Positions 25,141 through 33,564 of a DNA stretch of 64,000 bases are shown one piece after another. The stretch is from an uncultured Bacteroidales bacterium (lineage in GTDB: Bacteria > Bacteroidota > Bacteroidia > Bacteroidales > Barnesiellaceae). The stretch spans positions 124,001 to 188,000 of the forward strand of contig CASFYQ010000001.1 in NCBI GenBank assembly GCA_949298955.1, written 5' to 3'. The position numbers and the translations under genes were made by a program. Position 1 is the first letter of the stretch; each line of letters starts with the position of its first letter. The notes beneath the pieces were generated by a model. That model was not told the origin of the DNA and searched no databases. It saw only the letters and a program-made list of their open reading frames with translations.

Positions 25141-26277
25141 TTAGAGGGGCACGATGCCTATACCGGGACGGTCGGAGAGCGTAATCATGCCGTCGACGAT
25201 TTTCATGCCGTCGAACAAATCGTTTGATATGAGCAGATTACCGTCGAGGTCGGCCCAGTCGACTAATGGCGACAGCTGTGCGGCGGCCGATACGGCACAC
25301 GAGGTTTCGGTCATGCAGCCCACCATCACCTTCATGTCCAGCGCACGGGCCAATATCGCCATTTGGTACGCCTCGTGCATGCCCGTGCTTTTCATTAACT
25401 TGATGTTGATGCCGTCATAGAGACCGCAGGCGCGGCGCACGTCGGGAAGCCGTTGCAGAAATTCGTCGGCAATGAGCGGGAGTGAGGCGCGTTCGTGCAA
25501 CCAGGCCTGTTCGTCAATCATCTCTTTGGGCATGGGTTGTTCTACAAACAGGCAGTTCTGTTCTTTAAGCCATTCAATCATTTCGAGGGCATATTCTTTG
25601 GATGTCCAGCCTTGGTTGGCATCGACACAGATGGGGCAATCGGTTTCGGAGCGAATGATTCGCACCAATTCTTTATCATTATCGAGTCCCATCTTAATTT
25701 TCAAGATGCGGTAGGGTGCGGCCTCTTTGAGTTTTTGCCGAACTACCGCCTCGGTGTCGATTCCGATGGTAAACGAGGTCGCCGGAGCTTTTTCGGGCGA
25801 GAGGCCCCATATTCGGTACCAAGGTTGTCCCATGATTTTCCCCAACAGGTCGTGCAGGGCGATGTCGACCGAGGCTTTGGCTGCCCGGTTGTCGGGGGCA
25901 GTCGAGTCGATGTAGTCGAGAATCTCTTCCAAACGGAACGGGTCGGAAAATTGGGAGAGGTCGAGTTGCCCGAGGAACCGACAAACCGACTCCTGTGTTT
26001 CTCCCAGATAGGGCGGCATAGAGGCTTCGCCGTAACCGATGTAGTCGCCGTAACGTAGTTGCACTTGCACATCGGGGGTATGGGTGCGGGAACTTTTGGC
26101 CAAGTTGAAGGCGTGTTTCAGTTTCAAATCATAGGGTTGGAATGAAAGTTCCAGCCGGTCGGTCACACCTGTCGTTTTGCGGGAGGGGGCATCGCATCCG
26201 GTAAAGAGGGTAGGGGCAAGGCTAAGTCCCAAGGTGCCTATTGCACTTTTGCGTAAGAAATCTCGTCGATCCATCAC
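25141..26277 (-). CDS. Dipeptide epimerase (L-Ala-D/L-Glu type), Tat lipoprotein
   Basis: This enolase-superfamily enzyme of 378 residues probably epimerises L-Ala-D-Glu released from murein. The barrel keeps the acid-base lysines K193/K195 (LKIKMG), metal ligands D219 (CVDANQG), E246 (FVEQP) and D271, and the opposite lysine K293. The N-terminus (DRRDFLRKSAIG) is a twin-arginine signal ending in FTGC, so it should be exported folded and lipid-anchored at Cys28. The best-known homologues are cytosolic, so the export signal is notable. It starts 7 bases after the NlpC/P60 endopeptidase, which would release its substrate. Confidence 0.88.
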   Translation of the reverse strand: MMDRRDFLRKSAIGTLGLSLAPTLFTGCDAPSRKTTGVTDRLELSFQPYDLKLKHAFNLAKSSRTHTPDVQVQLRYGDYIGYGEASMPPYLGETQESVCRFLGQLDLSQFSDPFRLEEILDYIDSTAPDNRAAKASVDIALHDLLGKIMGQPWYRIWGLSPEKAPATSFTIGIDTEAVVRQKLKEAAPYRILKIKMGLDNDKELVRIIRSETDCPICVDANQGWTSKEYALEMIEWLKEQNCLFVEQPMPKEMIDEQAWLHERASLPLIADEFLQRLPDVRRACGLYDGINIKLMKSTGMHEAYQMAILARALDMKVMVGCMTETSCAVSAAAQLSPLVDWADLDGNLLISNDLFDGMKIVDGMITLSDRPGIGIVPL

Positions 26278-26284
26278 AGAAAAA

Positions 26285-27457
26285 TTATTTTTGATTGAAA
26301 TACCACGAATGATTTTTCACGGCTGTGATGCCGGGTGTTCCTATTCGGTTTTTGATACGGCTGATGCTTATGAATCTGGCGGGCCGGTAGTCGGCGGCTT
26401 CGGGGTCGAGGCTGTTGACCTTGACTTGTCCCGAGGCGTGAATATACCGCCCGTCGTTCAGGTAGAGAGCCACGTGGTCTACTTTGCCCCGGTCGTTGCC
26501 GAAGAAGAGCAGGTCGCCCGTCTGACACTCTTTCCAGCGGTCGGTCGGAATGATTTCGCCGGTGCTCACCTGTTGCGAAGCGTCGCGTGCGAGAATGACT
26601 CCACCACAGAAATAGGCCGTCTTTACAAAACCCGAGCAGTCGGCACTTTTAACCGATGTACCTCCCCACAGATAGGTTACTCCCATCATTCGCCGGGCCG
26701 TCTGTATCACTTGTTCCATATCGAGAGGCCGTGCCGCCCACTGGGCCAGGTCGCAGCATTCGTCACTTCGCAGGAATCCTTTGCGACCGTCGGGGAATAT
26801 CACAGGTGTAAATCCTCGAGTTGCTTTTCCGCCGGCTTGTAAAATGGCACCGGCCACGATATCCGATACGATATCGGCTTCGTGACAGGGAGCTTCATAG
26901 ACATAGCCCTGATGGCCGATATAGACATATCGGCGTGACTTTTTCCAAGCGTTCCACTCGGCTGTGTTTTGCAGAGAGACCGAATTGGCCGGTATCCAAC
27001 TGATGTAGTTGTCGGGGGTCTGTACCAAGAGCCAGGCCTCTTTTTGTTCCAAGATGCGCAGGGGAGTTCCCAGAATGGCTTGGGTCGTCATCTCGGCCGC
27101 ATGTCGGGAGTCGCTTCTCAAACTGGCACAGCACACGGTGACGAGCCCTTGGGTGTAGCTACCCAGATTGGAATCGGGCAACATTTTGATACTGTCGATG
27201 TAGGTAAGCCCCGTTTTGTTAAGCCGTTGTAACAGAGCCTCGACAGCCTGCCGATTGTCACAGCGCCCTTTCAGCACGCACAGCGTATCGTTTGACATTC
27301 TGCCCGATATGGCAAAAATAGCCGTACGAGAGTCGGGGGCAAACTGTTCCTTGGTTTCGTCAATTACGGATTGAACGATAGCGGGTTGTGCTTGCGACAT
27401 AATGGCCGAAAAGATGGGCAAAATGCAGCAAACGATTCTTAATATTGTATTGAACAT
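26285..27457 (-). CDS. NlpC/P60 murein peptidase with SH3-like domains (YkfC-like)
   Basis: This 390-residue exported cysteine peptidase probably cuts gamma-D-Glu-diamino acid bonds in murein peptides. A signal peptide (about 1-23) leads to an unassigned N-terminal part, then two bacterial SH3-like segments (about 105-165 and 175-235), and a C-terminal NlpC/P60 domain with the catalytic C274 (SADCSGFV), H328 (KVDHVALY) and H340 (YIHASG). This matches the YkfC layout. It is paired with the dipeptide epimerase 7 bases downstream, giving a peptide-recycling unit. The promoter box is at 27481-27488. Confidence 0.9.
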   Translation of the reverse strand: MFNTILRIVCCILPIFSAIMSQAQPAIVQSVIDETKEQFAPDSRTAIFAISGRMSNDTLCVLKGRCDNRQAVEALLQRLNKTGLTYIDSIKMLPDSNLGSYTQGLVTVCCASLRSDSRHAAEMTTQAILGTPLRILEQKEAWLLVQTPDNYISWIPANSVSLQNTAEWNAWKKSRRYVYIGHQGYVYEAPCHEADIVSDIVAGAILQAGGKATRGFTPVIFPDGRKGFLRSDECCDLAQWAARPLDMEQVIQTARRMMGVTYLWGGTSVKSADCSGFVKTAYFCGGVILARDASQQVSTGEIIPTDRWKECQTGDLLFFGNDRGKVDHVALYLNDGRYIHASGQVKVNSLDPEAADYRPARFISISRIKNRIGTPGITAVKNHSWYFNQK

Positions 27458-27480
27458 AAGTATCTTTGATAAAGGCTTGA

Positions 27481-27488
27481 CAAAAATA
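27481..27488 (-). promoter_or_regulatory. -7 box (TATTTTTG) for the NlpC/P60-epimerase operon
   Basis: Minus-strand TATTTTTG lies 23 bases upstream of the ATG at 27457 and matches the consensus. Confidence 0.6.
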
Positions 27489-27555
27489 GAAATGAAACTT
27501 AAAAATTCCTACCTTTTTGCCTCACAAAATACATTCCCGGTAAATGTTGGCTGTG

Positions 27556-28203
27556 TTAGCGAGTCAAGTCGATTTCGGGTAATACCCAAAAGTGACAGTC
27601 GGGAAAGTGTCGTGCCAGATAACCTCTCAGAAAGTTTTCGGTATCGGCGTCTATCCGTTCATCGTTTTTGGGATAGGTGTTGTAGACAACTCCATAGAGC
27701 GGTATTTCTCTTTTCTCTAAAGCTTCGATTGAAAGCAGAGTGTGGTTGATACTGCCCAAGCGCCCCGAGGTAACGAGGATTACCGGCAATTTTTGGTCGG
27801 CCACATAGTCGATGGTGAGGTATTCGCGGGTAATGGGGACCATCAGTCCGCCGGCCCCTTCGAGCAGTACCACATCGTAGCGGTCGAGAAGGATGCGGGT
27901 CGACTCGGCAATTTTTTCGATGGGGATTGTCTGGTGGTCTATCTCGGCAGCCAAATGGGGGGAGGCCGGGTAGGAGTAGACGATGGGAAAGGTAATCTGT
28001 TCCCGATCCTCCTCGGTAAAGGCGGAGCCCATAATTTTGCGGTGCAGGTCTATATCCTCGGAATGCCCCACGTTGCCGGTTTGAATCATCTTTTGAGTGA
28101 TGGTCTTCATACCCTGGCGGTTCCATTCCCGAGCCAGCCATCCGGTGGCATAACTTTTGCCAATATTAGTATCGATGCCGGTAATAAAAAAGGTTCCTTT
28201 CAT
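27556..28203 (-). CDS. bioD: Dethiobiotin synthetase
   Basis: BioD closes the ureido ring of dethiobiotin from DAPA, CO2 and ATP. The 215 residues begin with the P-loop GIDTNIGKSYA (K16). The usual TDTxVGKT is altered, with Ile for the first Thr and Ser for the last, but both are conservative. The ATP/metal motif VVLLEGAGGLMVPI and the end-strand VVYNTYP are present. Its ATG overlaps the end of the bioGC gene by 4 bases, making it the last gene of the biotin operon. No bioB follows. Confidence 0.94.
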   Translation of the reverse strand: MKGTFFITGIDTNIGKSYATGWLAREWNRQGMKTITQKMIQTGNVGHSEDIDLHRKIMGSAFTEEDREQITFPIVYSYPASPHLAAEIDHQTIPIEKIAESTRILLDRYDVVLLEGAGGLMVPITREYLTIDYVADQKLPVILVTSGRLGSINHTLLSIEALEKREIPLYGVVYNTYPKNDERIDADTENFLRGYLARHFPDCHFWVLPEIDLTR

Positions 28204-29591
28204 GCGTTTTTCTTTTTGTGTGCAATGACGTAAACGGGGCGATAGGTGAGTGTAATCTCTTGCACCTCACCGAATGTCTCGCGGTATCGTTTGATAAAAT
28301 TCAATCCTTGGTGCCGGTTGCCCGATGTGCCGGTTACCCCGGTATCGCGCAGGTGGCGTAGCAGTTCGACCGGAGTATCGAATCGGAGGGTGTATTCTTC
28401 CTGTACGAAAGTATCGAGTTGAAAATATTGCTCGAAGAGCTGTTTTAGAGCACCGTATTCCCAATAAGGCATCTCGGTGGTTGTAAGGGGACGGATTTCG
28501 GGCAGATTGCCGGCAATGAACGAGCTGAATGCAATCGTTCCCGAGTTGGACAGTCGTGACGAAATCCGTTTCAGGAACTTTTCCAAATCGGTAAACCACT
28601 GGATAGTCGATGACGAGACAATAAGGTCGTATGGGCCACTGAAATTTTCCTGCTCGGCATCACCAGCCACAAAATCGAATTGTTCGAAGGGAAGCCTTTC
28701 GATGTGGTGTTTCATTGCGGGCGAAAGGTCGTTTATGGTAAATCGGGCCTGAGGAAACCGCTCGACCAGCAGACGGGTCAATTTCCCGGTACCGCACCCG
28801 ATTTCAAGTATTTCATGACATTTTTCGGTCGATACGTCGGGCAGCAATTCGTTCAGTCGTCGGGCTATTCGACCTTGGATAAGTCCCTCTTGCTCATAGG
28901 TAGAGGCGGCATTTTCAAAACGATTTCTGATAATCGTTTTGTCGAAGCGGCGTTCCAGCACGATGGGTCGGAAGGGTAGATAGTGAGCTGCATCGATTGT
29001 TGTGACGGGGCAAATTCCCTCCCAGGCTTTTAATTGGTTCTCGGGAGGGAAGATGCGGTCTTTGCTCCCGACAATGGCCCGATGCCAGCGAAATTGTGGT
29101 ATCGGCCGACTGGTTATGTCTGAACCGATAGCCTCCAACTCGGCTTTCAAATCGTTTATTTCACGAGCAGGACTCCGGTTGAGAAAGCGGATTAGAGTCT
29201 CCCGATTGTTGCACATACGTCGGTAAAATTTATTCAGACTTGTCGGGTCGAGGTGTTCGAGGGTTGCCCGGAATATCTCGGGGTCGATGCCTTGCTGGGA
29301 GTCGATGCCGCAGGGGGTGCCGTTGATGGCCGTTGCATAGCTTACAGGCAAACCGGTCGCTGACAGTACCACCGAGGCTGCCCATACCCCGAACGACCAG
29401 GCATAGAGCTCGATTCTTTTGTAGCTGAGTAGCGGGGCGGTGTCAAAATCGAGGTCGGTATAGTCGTAGCATATGCAACAGTCGCAACCGATGTAATCGA
29501 GCTCGGCAAAAGGGTGGGAGTCCATTCCCCAACCGGCGAAGAAGAGTAGTAGTTCGTCGGTTCCCCGGCGTGATATGAAGGTCTGTTTCAT
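28200..29591 (-). CDS. BioG-BioC fusion: pimeloyl-ACP methyl ester esterase / malonyl-ACP O-methyltransferase
   Basis: One 463-residue protein joins the first and last special steps of pimelate-moiety synthesis. The N-terminal BioG part (about 1-210) is an alpha/beta hydrolase with nucleophile S66 (AWSFGVW), D178 (GSKDRIFP) and H203 (DAAHYLPF). The C-terminal BioC part (about 215-463) starts with the typical FENAASTYEQEGLIQ and has the SAM-binding ILEIGCGTGK (261-270). BioC caps malonyl-ACP as a methyl ester so that fatty-acid synthesis can extend it; BioG removes the methyl group. The fusion is known in Bacteroidetes. It overlaps bioF and bioD by 4 bases on each side. Confidence 0.93.
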   Translation of the reverse strand: MKQTFISRRGTDELLLFFAGWGMDSHPFAELDYIGCDCCICYDYTDLDFDTAPLLSYKRIELYAWSFGVWAASVVLSATGLPVSYATAINGTPCGIDSQQGIDPEIFRATLEHLDPTSLNKFYRRMCNNRETLIRFLNRSPAREINDLKAELEAIGSDITSRPIPQFRWHRAIVGSKDRIFPPENQLKAWEGICPVTTIDAAHYLPFRPIVLERRFDKTIIRNRFENAASTYEQEGLIQGRIARRLNELLPDVSTEKCHEILEIGCGTGKLTRLLVERFPQARFTINDLSPAMKHHIERLPFEQFDFVAGDAEQENFSGPYDLIVSSSTIQWFTDLEKFLKRISSRLSNSGTIAFSSFIAGNLPEIRPLTTTEMPYWEYGALKQLFEQYFQLDTFVQEEYTLRFDTPVELLRHLRDTGVTGTSGNRHQGLNFIKRYRETFGEVQEITLTYRPVYVIAHKKKNA

Positions 29592-30754
29592 AGGCTTTGT
29601 TGCAGGTGTTGTATGGTGTGGATAAGTCGTTCTATATCGGTATCGCTACACTCGGCATTCAGCGAGATTCTCAATCGTGAGGTTCCCGGGGGTACTGTGG
29701 GCGGTCGCACCGGCAGCAGGTAAAATCCTTCGCGTTGCAGGCGAATCGCCATATCGACAGTCCGCTCCGATTCTCCCAATATATAGGGTATGATGTGGCT
29801 GCTGCTGCAAATGCCGCCATTCAGCGGGTTGAGGGCCTCGCGTACTCGATGGGCAATGCGGTCGAGATGTTCCCGGCGAGCCTGCATATCGTAAATCTTG
29901 TTGACGATAAAAAGTGTCCATTCGAGATTGATTGGGGGTAGAGCTGTGGTGAAAATGAGAGTGCGCATGGTGTTGACCAAATATTGTTTCATCTTGTTGG
30001 AGCAGATGACAAAGGCTCCCACCGAAGCCGCAGCCTTACCGAATGTACCTACCAGAAAATCGATGTCGCCAATAACGCCTTGCTCTTCGGCGCACCCCAG
30101 TCCGTGCAATCCCCTCACCCCGAAAGCATGCGCCTCGTCGAGGTAAAGATATACGTTGGGATATTGTCGTTTCAAGGCAACCAGACGGGGCAGATCGCTT
30201 TCGTCGCCGTCCATGCTGAAAATACTCTCGGTTACGATGAATATATGGTTGTACTGTTTGGCATTCTCGAACACCAATCGCTCCAGTTGTTCGTAATTGT
30301 TGTGGCGGTAGCGTATACATCGGGCTTTGGATAGCCCGATACCGTCGACAAGGCTTGCATGAATGAGTTTGTCGGCCAAGATGAGCGACCGGCTGTCGGT
30401 TACAGCAGGCAAAATGCCGCTGTTGGCATGATAGCCGCTGTTGAAGACAAGAGCACTCTCGGCGTCGTATAGTCGGGCCAGCCGCTCTTCGAGACGGGTA
30501 TAGACAGGGTAGTTACCTGTGAGCAGTCGAGACGAGGTCGATGAGAAACGACAGTCTCGGGAATTGATTGTTTGCAGAAATTCTGTTTTCAATATCTCGT
30601 TGTCGGCCAGTCCCAGGTAATCGTTCGACGAGAGGTTCAGCATCGATATTCCATTTCGTTGCAGGTAGCCTCCCTGTGGGTCTATTTCGGACAGTTGGCG
30701 CAGATTCCCTGTGCGGTCGAGTGTTTCGAGTCGGGAAGAATAGCTGTCTGTCAT
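29588..30754 (-). CDS. bioF: 8-amino-7-oxononanoate synthase
   Basis: BioF joins pimeloyl-ACP with alanine to form KAPA. It is a 388-residue fold-type-I PLP enzyme of the alpha-oxoamine synthase family, with [12 protein letters not shown] near the N-terminus, [12 protein letters not shown], the cofactor segment [11 protein letters not shown] (D206, H209) and the Schiff-base lysine K240 in [12 protein letters not shown] related CoA-dependent synthase is ruled out by context. ATGA overlaps link it to bioA upstream and bioGC downstream. Confidence 0.94.
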   Translation of the reverse strand: MTDSYSSRLETLDRTGNLRQLSEIDPQGGYLQRNGISMLNLSSNDYLGLADNEILKTEFLQTINSRDCRFSSTSSRLLTGNYPVYTRLEERLARLYDAESALVFNSGYHANSGILPAVTDSRSLILADKLIHASLVDGIGLSKARCIRYRHNNYEQLERLVFENAKQYNHIFIVTESIFSMDGDESDLPRLVALKRQYPNVYLYLDEAHAFGVRGLHGLGCAEEQGVIGDIDFLVGTFGKAAASVGAFVICSNKMKQYLVNTMRTLIFTTALPPINLEWTLFIVNKIYDMQARREHLDRIAHRVREALNPLNGGICSSSHIIPYILGESERTVDMAIRLQREGFYLLPVRPPTVPPGTSRLRISLNAECSDTDIERLIHTIQHLQQSL

Positions 30755-32025
30755 AATTCCAGATTTTTAACCACATCGACCAAAGCCGAGGTGAGAAAAG
30801 TGAGTTGTTCGCTTGTGATAATAAACGGAGGCATGATATAGACCAACTTTCCGAACGGCCTTACCCATACCCGATGCTCGACAAATTGTTGTTGGATAGA
30901 GGCCATGTCGACCGATTTTTTTGTCTCGATAACCCCGATAGCTCCCAATACGCGTACATCGGCTACCTGGGGCAGCGAGGCCGCAGGAGCCAACTCGCGT
31001 TTCAGTTGGGCCTCGATGGCGGCAACCTTTTCTTGCCAGCCCGACGAGAGCAGTAGCGAAACCGATGCCTTGGCAATGGCACAGGCCAGCGGGTTCCCCA
31101 TAAAGGTGGGGCCGTGCATGAATACGCCGGGATTGCCTCGCGAAATGGTATCGGCCACTTCGTGGGTGGTAAGGGTAGCGGCCATCGTCAGGTATCCGCC
31201 CGTGAGAGCTTTGCCGATGCACATGATGTCGGGGGTAACTCTGGCGTGTTCCCAGGCAAAGAGTTTGCCGGTGCGGCCGAACCCTGTGGCTATTTCGTCG
31301 AAGATGAGCAACAGTCCGTAGCGGTCGCACAACTCTCGTGCCTCGCGCAAGTATTGAGGGTGGTAGAACCACATACCGCCAGCTCCTTGTACGACAGGTT
31401 CGAGAATGAGAGCGGCCAACTCGTCGTGATGAGTCTCAATGGCGGTGCGGAGTGGCTCGATGCCGGACGGATCCCACTCCTTGTCGAAACGACAGGGGGG
31501 AGAAGGCACGAAATAGCGCACCGGTAAAGCACTACCAAAGATGGAGTGCATACCCGTTATCGGGTCGCATACCGACATGGCATTCCATGTGTCGCCGTGA
31601 TAGCCCGACCGTATGGTGATGAAATTGCATTTTTGGGGTTTGCTGCGAGAGTACCAGTATTGTACAGCCATTTTCAAGGCCACCTCGACCGAGACCGATC
31701 CCGAATCGCAATAGAATATGTGTTGCATGGTGGGGGGGACGATTTGCAGGAGCAGTTCCCCCAGCTCGATGGCAGGTCGATGGGTGAGCCCGCCGAACAT
31801 GATGTGCGACATGGATTTGAGTTGCTCTTCGGCAGCCCGGTTCAGCACCGGGTGGTTATATCCGTGCACGGCCGCCCACCACGACGACATGCCGTCGATG
31901 AGACGTTCGCCGGTTTCGAGTTCGATGTAGACCCCTTCGGCCCGTTTCACCGGGTAGCAGGGCAGGGGATTGAAGGTCGAAGTATAAGGGTGCCACAGAT
32001 GCCGGGCATCGAAATTGTCGGTCAT
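30751..32025 (-). CDS. bioA: Adenosylmethionine-8-amino-7-oxononanoate aminotransferase
   Basis: BioA transaminates KAPA to DAPA, using SAM as amino donor. The 424-residue class-III aminotransferase shows LWHPYTS near residue 10, [16 protein letters not shown], the cofactor Asp in [12 protein letters not shown] and the PLP lysine K272 (IGKALTGG). The double-Trp SSWW and HPYT motifs favour BioA over other class-III enzymes. I use the ATG at 32025 (MTDNF), since it forms an ATGA overlap with the upstream ORF just as the other junctions of this operon do; an ATG two codons earlier is possible. Confidence 0.94.
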   Translation of the reverse strand: MTDNFDARHLWHPYTSTFNPLPCYPVKRAEGVYIELETGERLIDGMSSWWAAVHGYNHPVLNRAAEEQLKSMSHIMFGGLTHRPAIELGELLLQIVPPTMQHIFYCDSGSVSVEVALKMAVQYWYSRSKPQKCNFITIRSGYHGDTWNAMSVCDPITGMHSIFGSALPVRYFVPSPPCRFDKEWDPSGIEPLRTAIETHHDELAALILEPVVQGAGGMWFYHPQYLREARELCDRYGLLLIFDEIATGFGRTGKLFAWEHARVTPDIMCIGKALTGGYLTMAATLTTHEVADTISRGNPGVFMHGPTFMGNPLACAIAKASVSLLLSSGWQEKVAAIEAQLKRELAPAASLPQVADVRVLGAIGVIETKKSVDMASIQQQFVEHRVWVRPFGKLVYIMPPFIITSEQLTFLTSALVDVVKNLEL

Positions 32026-32441
32026 AAGCATAAGGTTTTAAAAGGTAAGTATTGAGAATAAAAAAATCCGGCATAAGGCGGTTGATGAGCCTTTATCCCG
32101 GAATATGACGAGTCGAATACAGATGCCGGTACGACAAGGCTTTCGACCGGGAGGGTCGATTGCCGATGTATCTGCGGGAGAGCGATTCCCAAGGTTTGCA
32201 AAACAAGTGGTTCGGGCGAAAGTTCGTCGGGCCGGGGTACATCTCGACCGGCCACCTTCCAAGCCCCTTGTTTGCATGTCGTGAGCGTAGAAAGCCCCTT
32301 TCTCAACGATTGGTCGGCAATCTCCTTGCGCACGCTTCCAATATTGACGCATCGGCCTATGCTGCAAAAGGCCGAATAACCGTGGCGGTTCCACCGGCGG
32401 AATCGTACGCGACGAATTGAAAAGGGTGTTGAGGTTTGCAT
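32022..32441 (-). CDS. Small basic protein of unknown function at the head of the biotin operon
   Basis: The ORF encodes 139 residues and its TGA overlaps the bioA ATG in the same ATGA form used at all other junctions of this operon, which argues that it is translated. The N-terminal 45 residues are rich in Arg and aromatic residues ([20 protein letters not shown]), then an IADQSLRKG stretch; the rest is proline-rich and poorly structured. I recall small Bacteroidales proteins with a similar R-F-R-R-W-x-R motif, but cannot verify it. A -7-like box ends 7 bases before the ATG, so the mRNA could be almost leaderless. It could instead be an untranslated leader. Confidence 0.5.
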   Translation of the reverse strand: MQTSTPFSIRRVRFRRWNRHGYSAFCSIGRCVNIGSVRKEIADQSLRKGLSTLTTCKQGAWKVAGRDVPRPDELSPEPLVLQTLGIALPQIHRQSTLPVESLVVPASVFDSSYSGIKAHQPPYAGFFYSQYLPFKTLCL

Positions 32442-32448
32442 ATGCAGG

Positions 32449-32456
32449 CAAAAGTA
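32449..32456 (-). promoter_or_regulatory. -7-like box (TACTTTTG) for the biotin operon
   Basis: Minus-strand TACTTTTG ends 7 bases ahead of the ATG at 32441. If used, the transcript begins within a few bases of that ATG. No TTTG -33 element is seen at the right distance. Confidence 0.45.
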
Positions 32457-32577
32457 CAAAAAATAATCTTCGTTTGTCGGTTATGAGAATAGAATTTCAT
32501 AAATCTTTCTTCTGTACATTGGTAGTTTCTTTGTATCTTTGCTTCATACACGGTAGCGATGCTGGGACATTGGTGCG

Positions 32578-32609
32578 TTTGTCCGTGTGGTAGCTTTGTG
32601 CTACCTTTG
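32578..32609 (+). promoter_or_regulatory. Full promoter (TTTG - 20 bases - TACCTTTG) for the lipoprotein-murB operon
   Basis: TTTG at 32578-32581 and TACCTTTG at 32602-32609 are spaced by 20 bases, matching the Bacteroidetes -33/-7 pattern. Two further -7-like boxes lie upstream (TATCTTTG 32534-32541 and TAGCTTTG 32591-32598). GTAGC/GCTAC (32590-32604) form an inverted repeat overlapping the -7 box. Confidence 0.7.
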
Positions 32610-32631
32610 AGATGATTAAGAAAAACAGCGT

Positions 32632-33561
32632 ATGAGAATAAATCTGATCTATATAATAATATTGAGTTTGCTGTTGGTTTCGTGTTTTACCGGAGTCGAA
32701 CATACCGGAAAAATAACGTTACCCGCAGAGAGCAAGACCGAAAAGCAGAGCCCCGAAGATGCCTTTATCGGGTCGTATTTCGTCCCTCAGGGGTGTGACT
32801 CGTGGCGTATCGGAAAAACTTTTTATTATACCGACGACAAACTCTCGGTTGTTTTTCAGGCCGAGCGTCCCACGTTCCCCGACAGCGTGTCTTTGAAAGG
32901 GAAAATTTTCACTTATACGGGGTATGTAGAGGAGAGCCCTTTCGGCGGAGAGAAGAAGGTGGTACTGCTTTTTGAATGCGAAGGGCGTAAATTCCGTTAC
33001 GATACCGATAAGACGCGGGCCGAAATTACCCGGTTGAAATATACTCCGCTGATACCTCCCTTTATCGACCTTGACGATTTGGATATGGCCCGATCGCTGT
33101 TGAAAGGGCGTACGCTATACATCAAGACCCCCATGTGGTACGACAGGCAGGGCGAGGCGATAAATGGACGTAAGCTGGTGCCGGTCGAGGTGCTCGATAT
33201 TCGGCCGGGCAACAATGTGCTGCCGGTCGAGGTGTGGTTCAAGGACGACCAAGGCAACGAGGCGGGCGTGTTCATGTCGTTGCTGACTTCGGATCGTTCG
33301 CAGTATATCACATTCGACCGCTTGTTCTCCTTCGATAATCCCCGTTTGCAGTATGAGGAGATAGAAGACGGGGCTTGGGAACAGATTACTCTGAGCCGGG
33401 TAAAGGTGGGCATGACCAAAGCCGAGTGCAAACTGTCGCTGGGTAATCCCGACGAGGTGAAAAAGATACCCACTTACAGTGGATTGAGGGAACAATGGAT
33501 ATATAATTCGGGAGCCTATCTCTTTTTTATCGATGGCTTGCTGTCGGAATATAGATTATAA
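32632..33561 (+). CDS. Lipoprotein with a BamE/SmpA-like C-terminal segment
   Basis: The 309-residue protein has a lipoprotein signal with lipobox LLVSC (Cys18). The middle is beta-rich and not assignable. The last 60 residues (ITLSRVKVGMTKAECKLSLGNPDEV ... QWIYNSGAYLFFIDGLLSEY) follow the SmpA/BamE pattern, in which a V-x-x-GMT-K-x-E helix leads to a beta-hairpin. BamE belongs to the outer-membrane protein assembly machine, but this fold also occurs in unrelated lipoproteins, so a Bam role is only a possibility. It sits 3 bases ahead of murB and so is probably co-transcribed. Confidence 0.65.
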   Translation: MRINLIYIIILSLLLVSCFTGVEHTGKITLPAESKTEKQSPEDAFIGSYFVPQGCDSWRIGKTFYYTDDKLSVVFQAERPTFPDSVSLKGKIFTYTGYVEESPFGGEKKVVLLFECEGRKFRYDTDKTRAEITRLKYTPLIPPFIDLDDLDMARSLLKGRTLYIKTPMWYDRQGEAINGRKLVPVEVLDIRPGNNVLPVEVWFKDDQGNEAGVFMSLLTSDRSQYITFDRLFSFDNPRLQYEEIEDGAWEQITLSRVKVGMTKAECKLSLGNPDEVKKIPTYSGLREQWIYNSGAYLFFIDGLLSEYRL

Positions 33562-33564
33562 TTT

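Noticed and set aside
32160..32420. 86-residue plus-strand frame inside the region before bioA
   Set aside because: It is antisense to the 139-residue ORF that is coupled to bioA and has no promoter box or start context.
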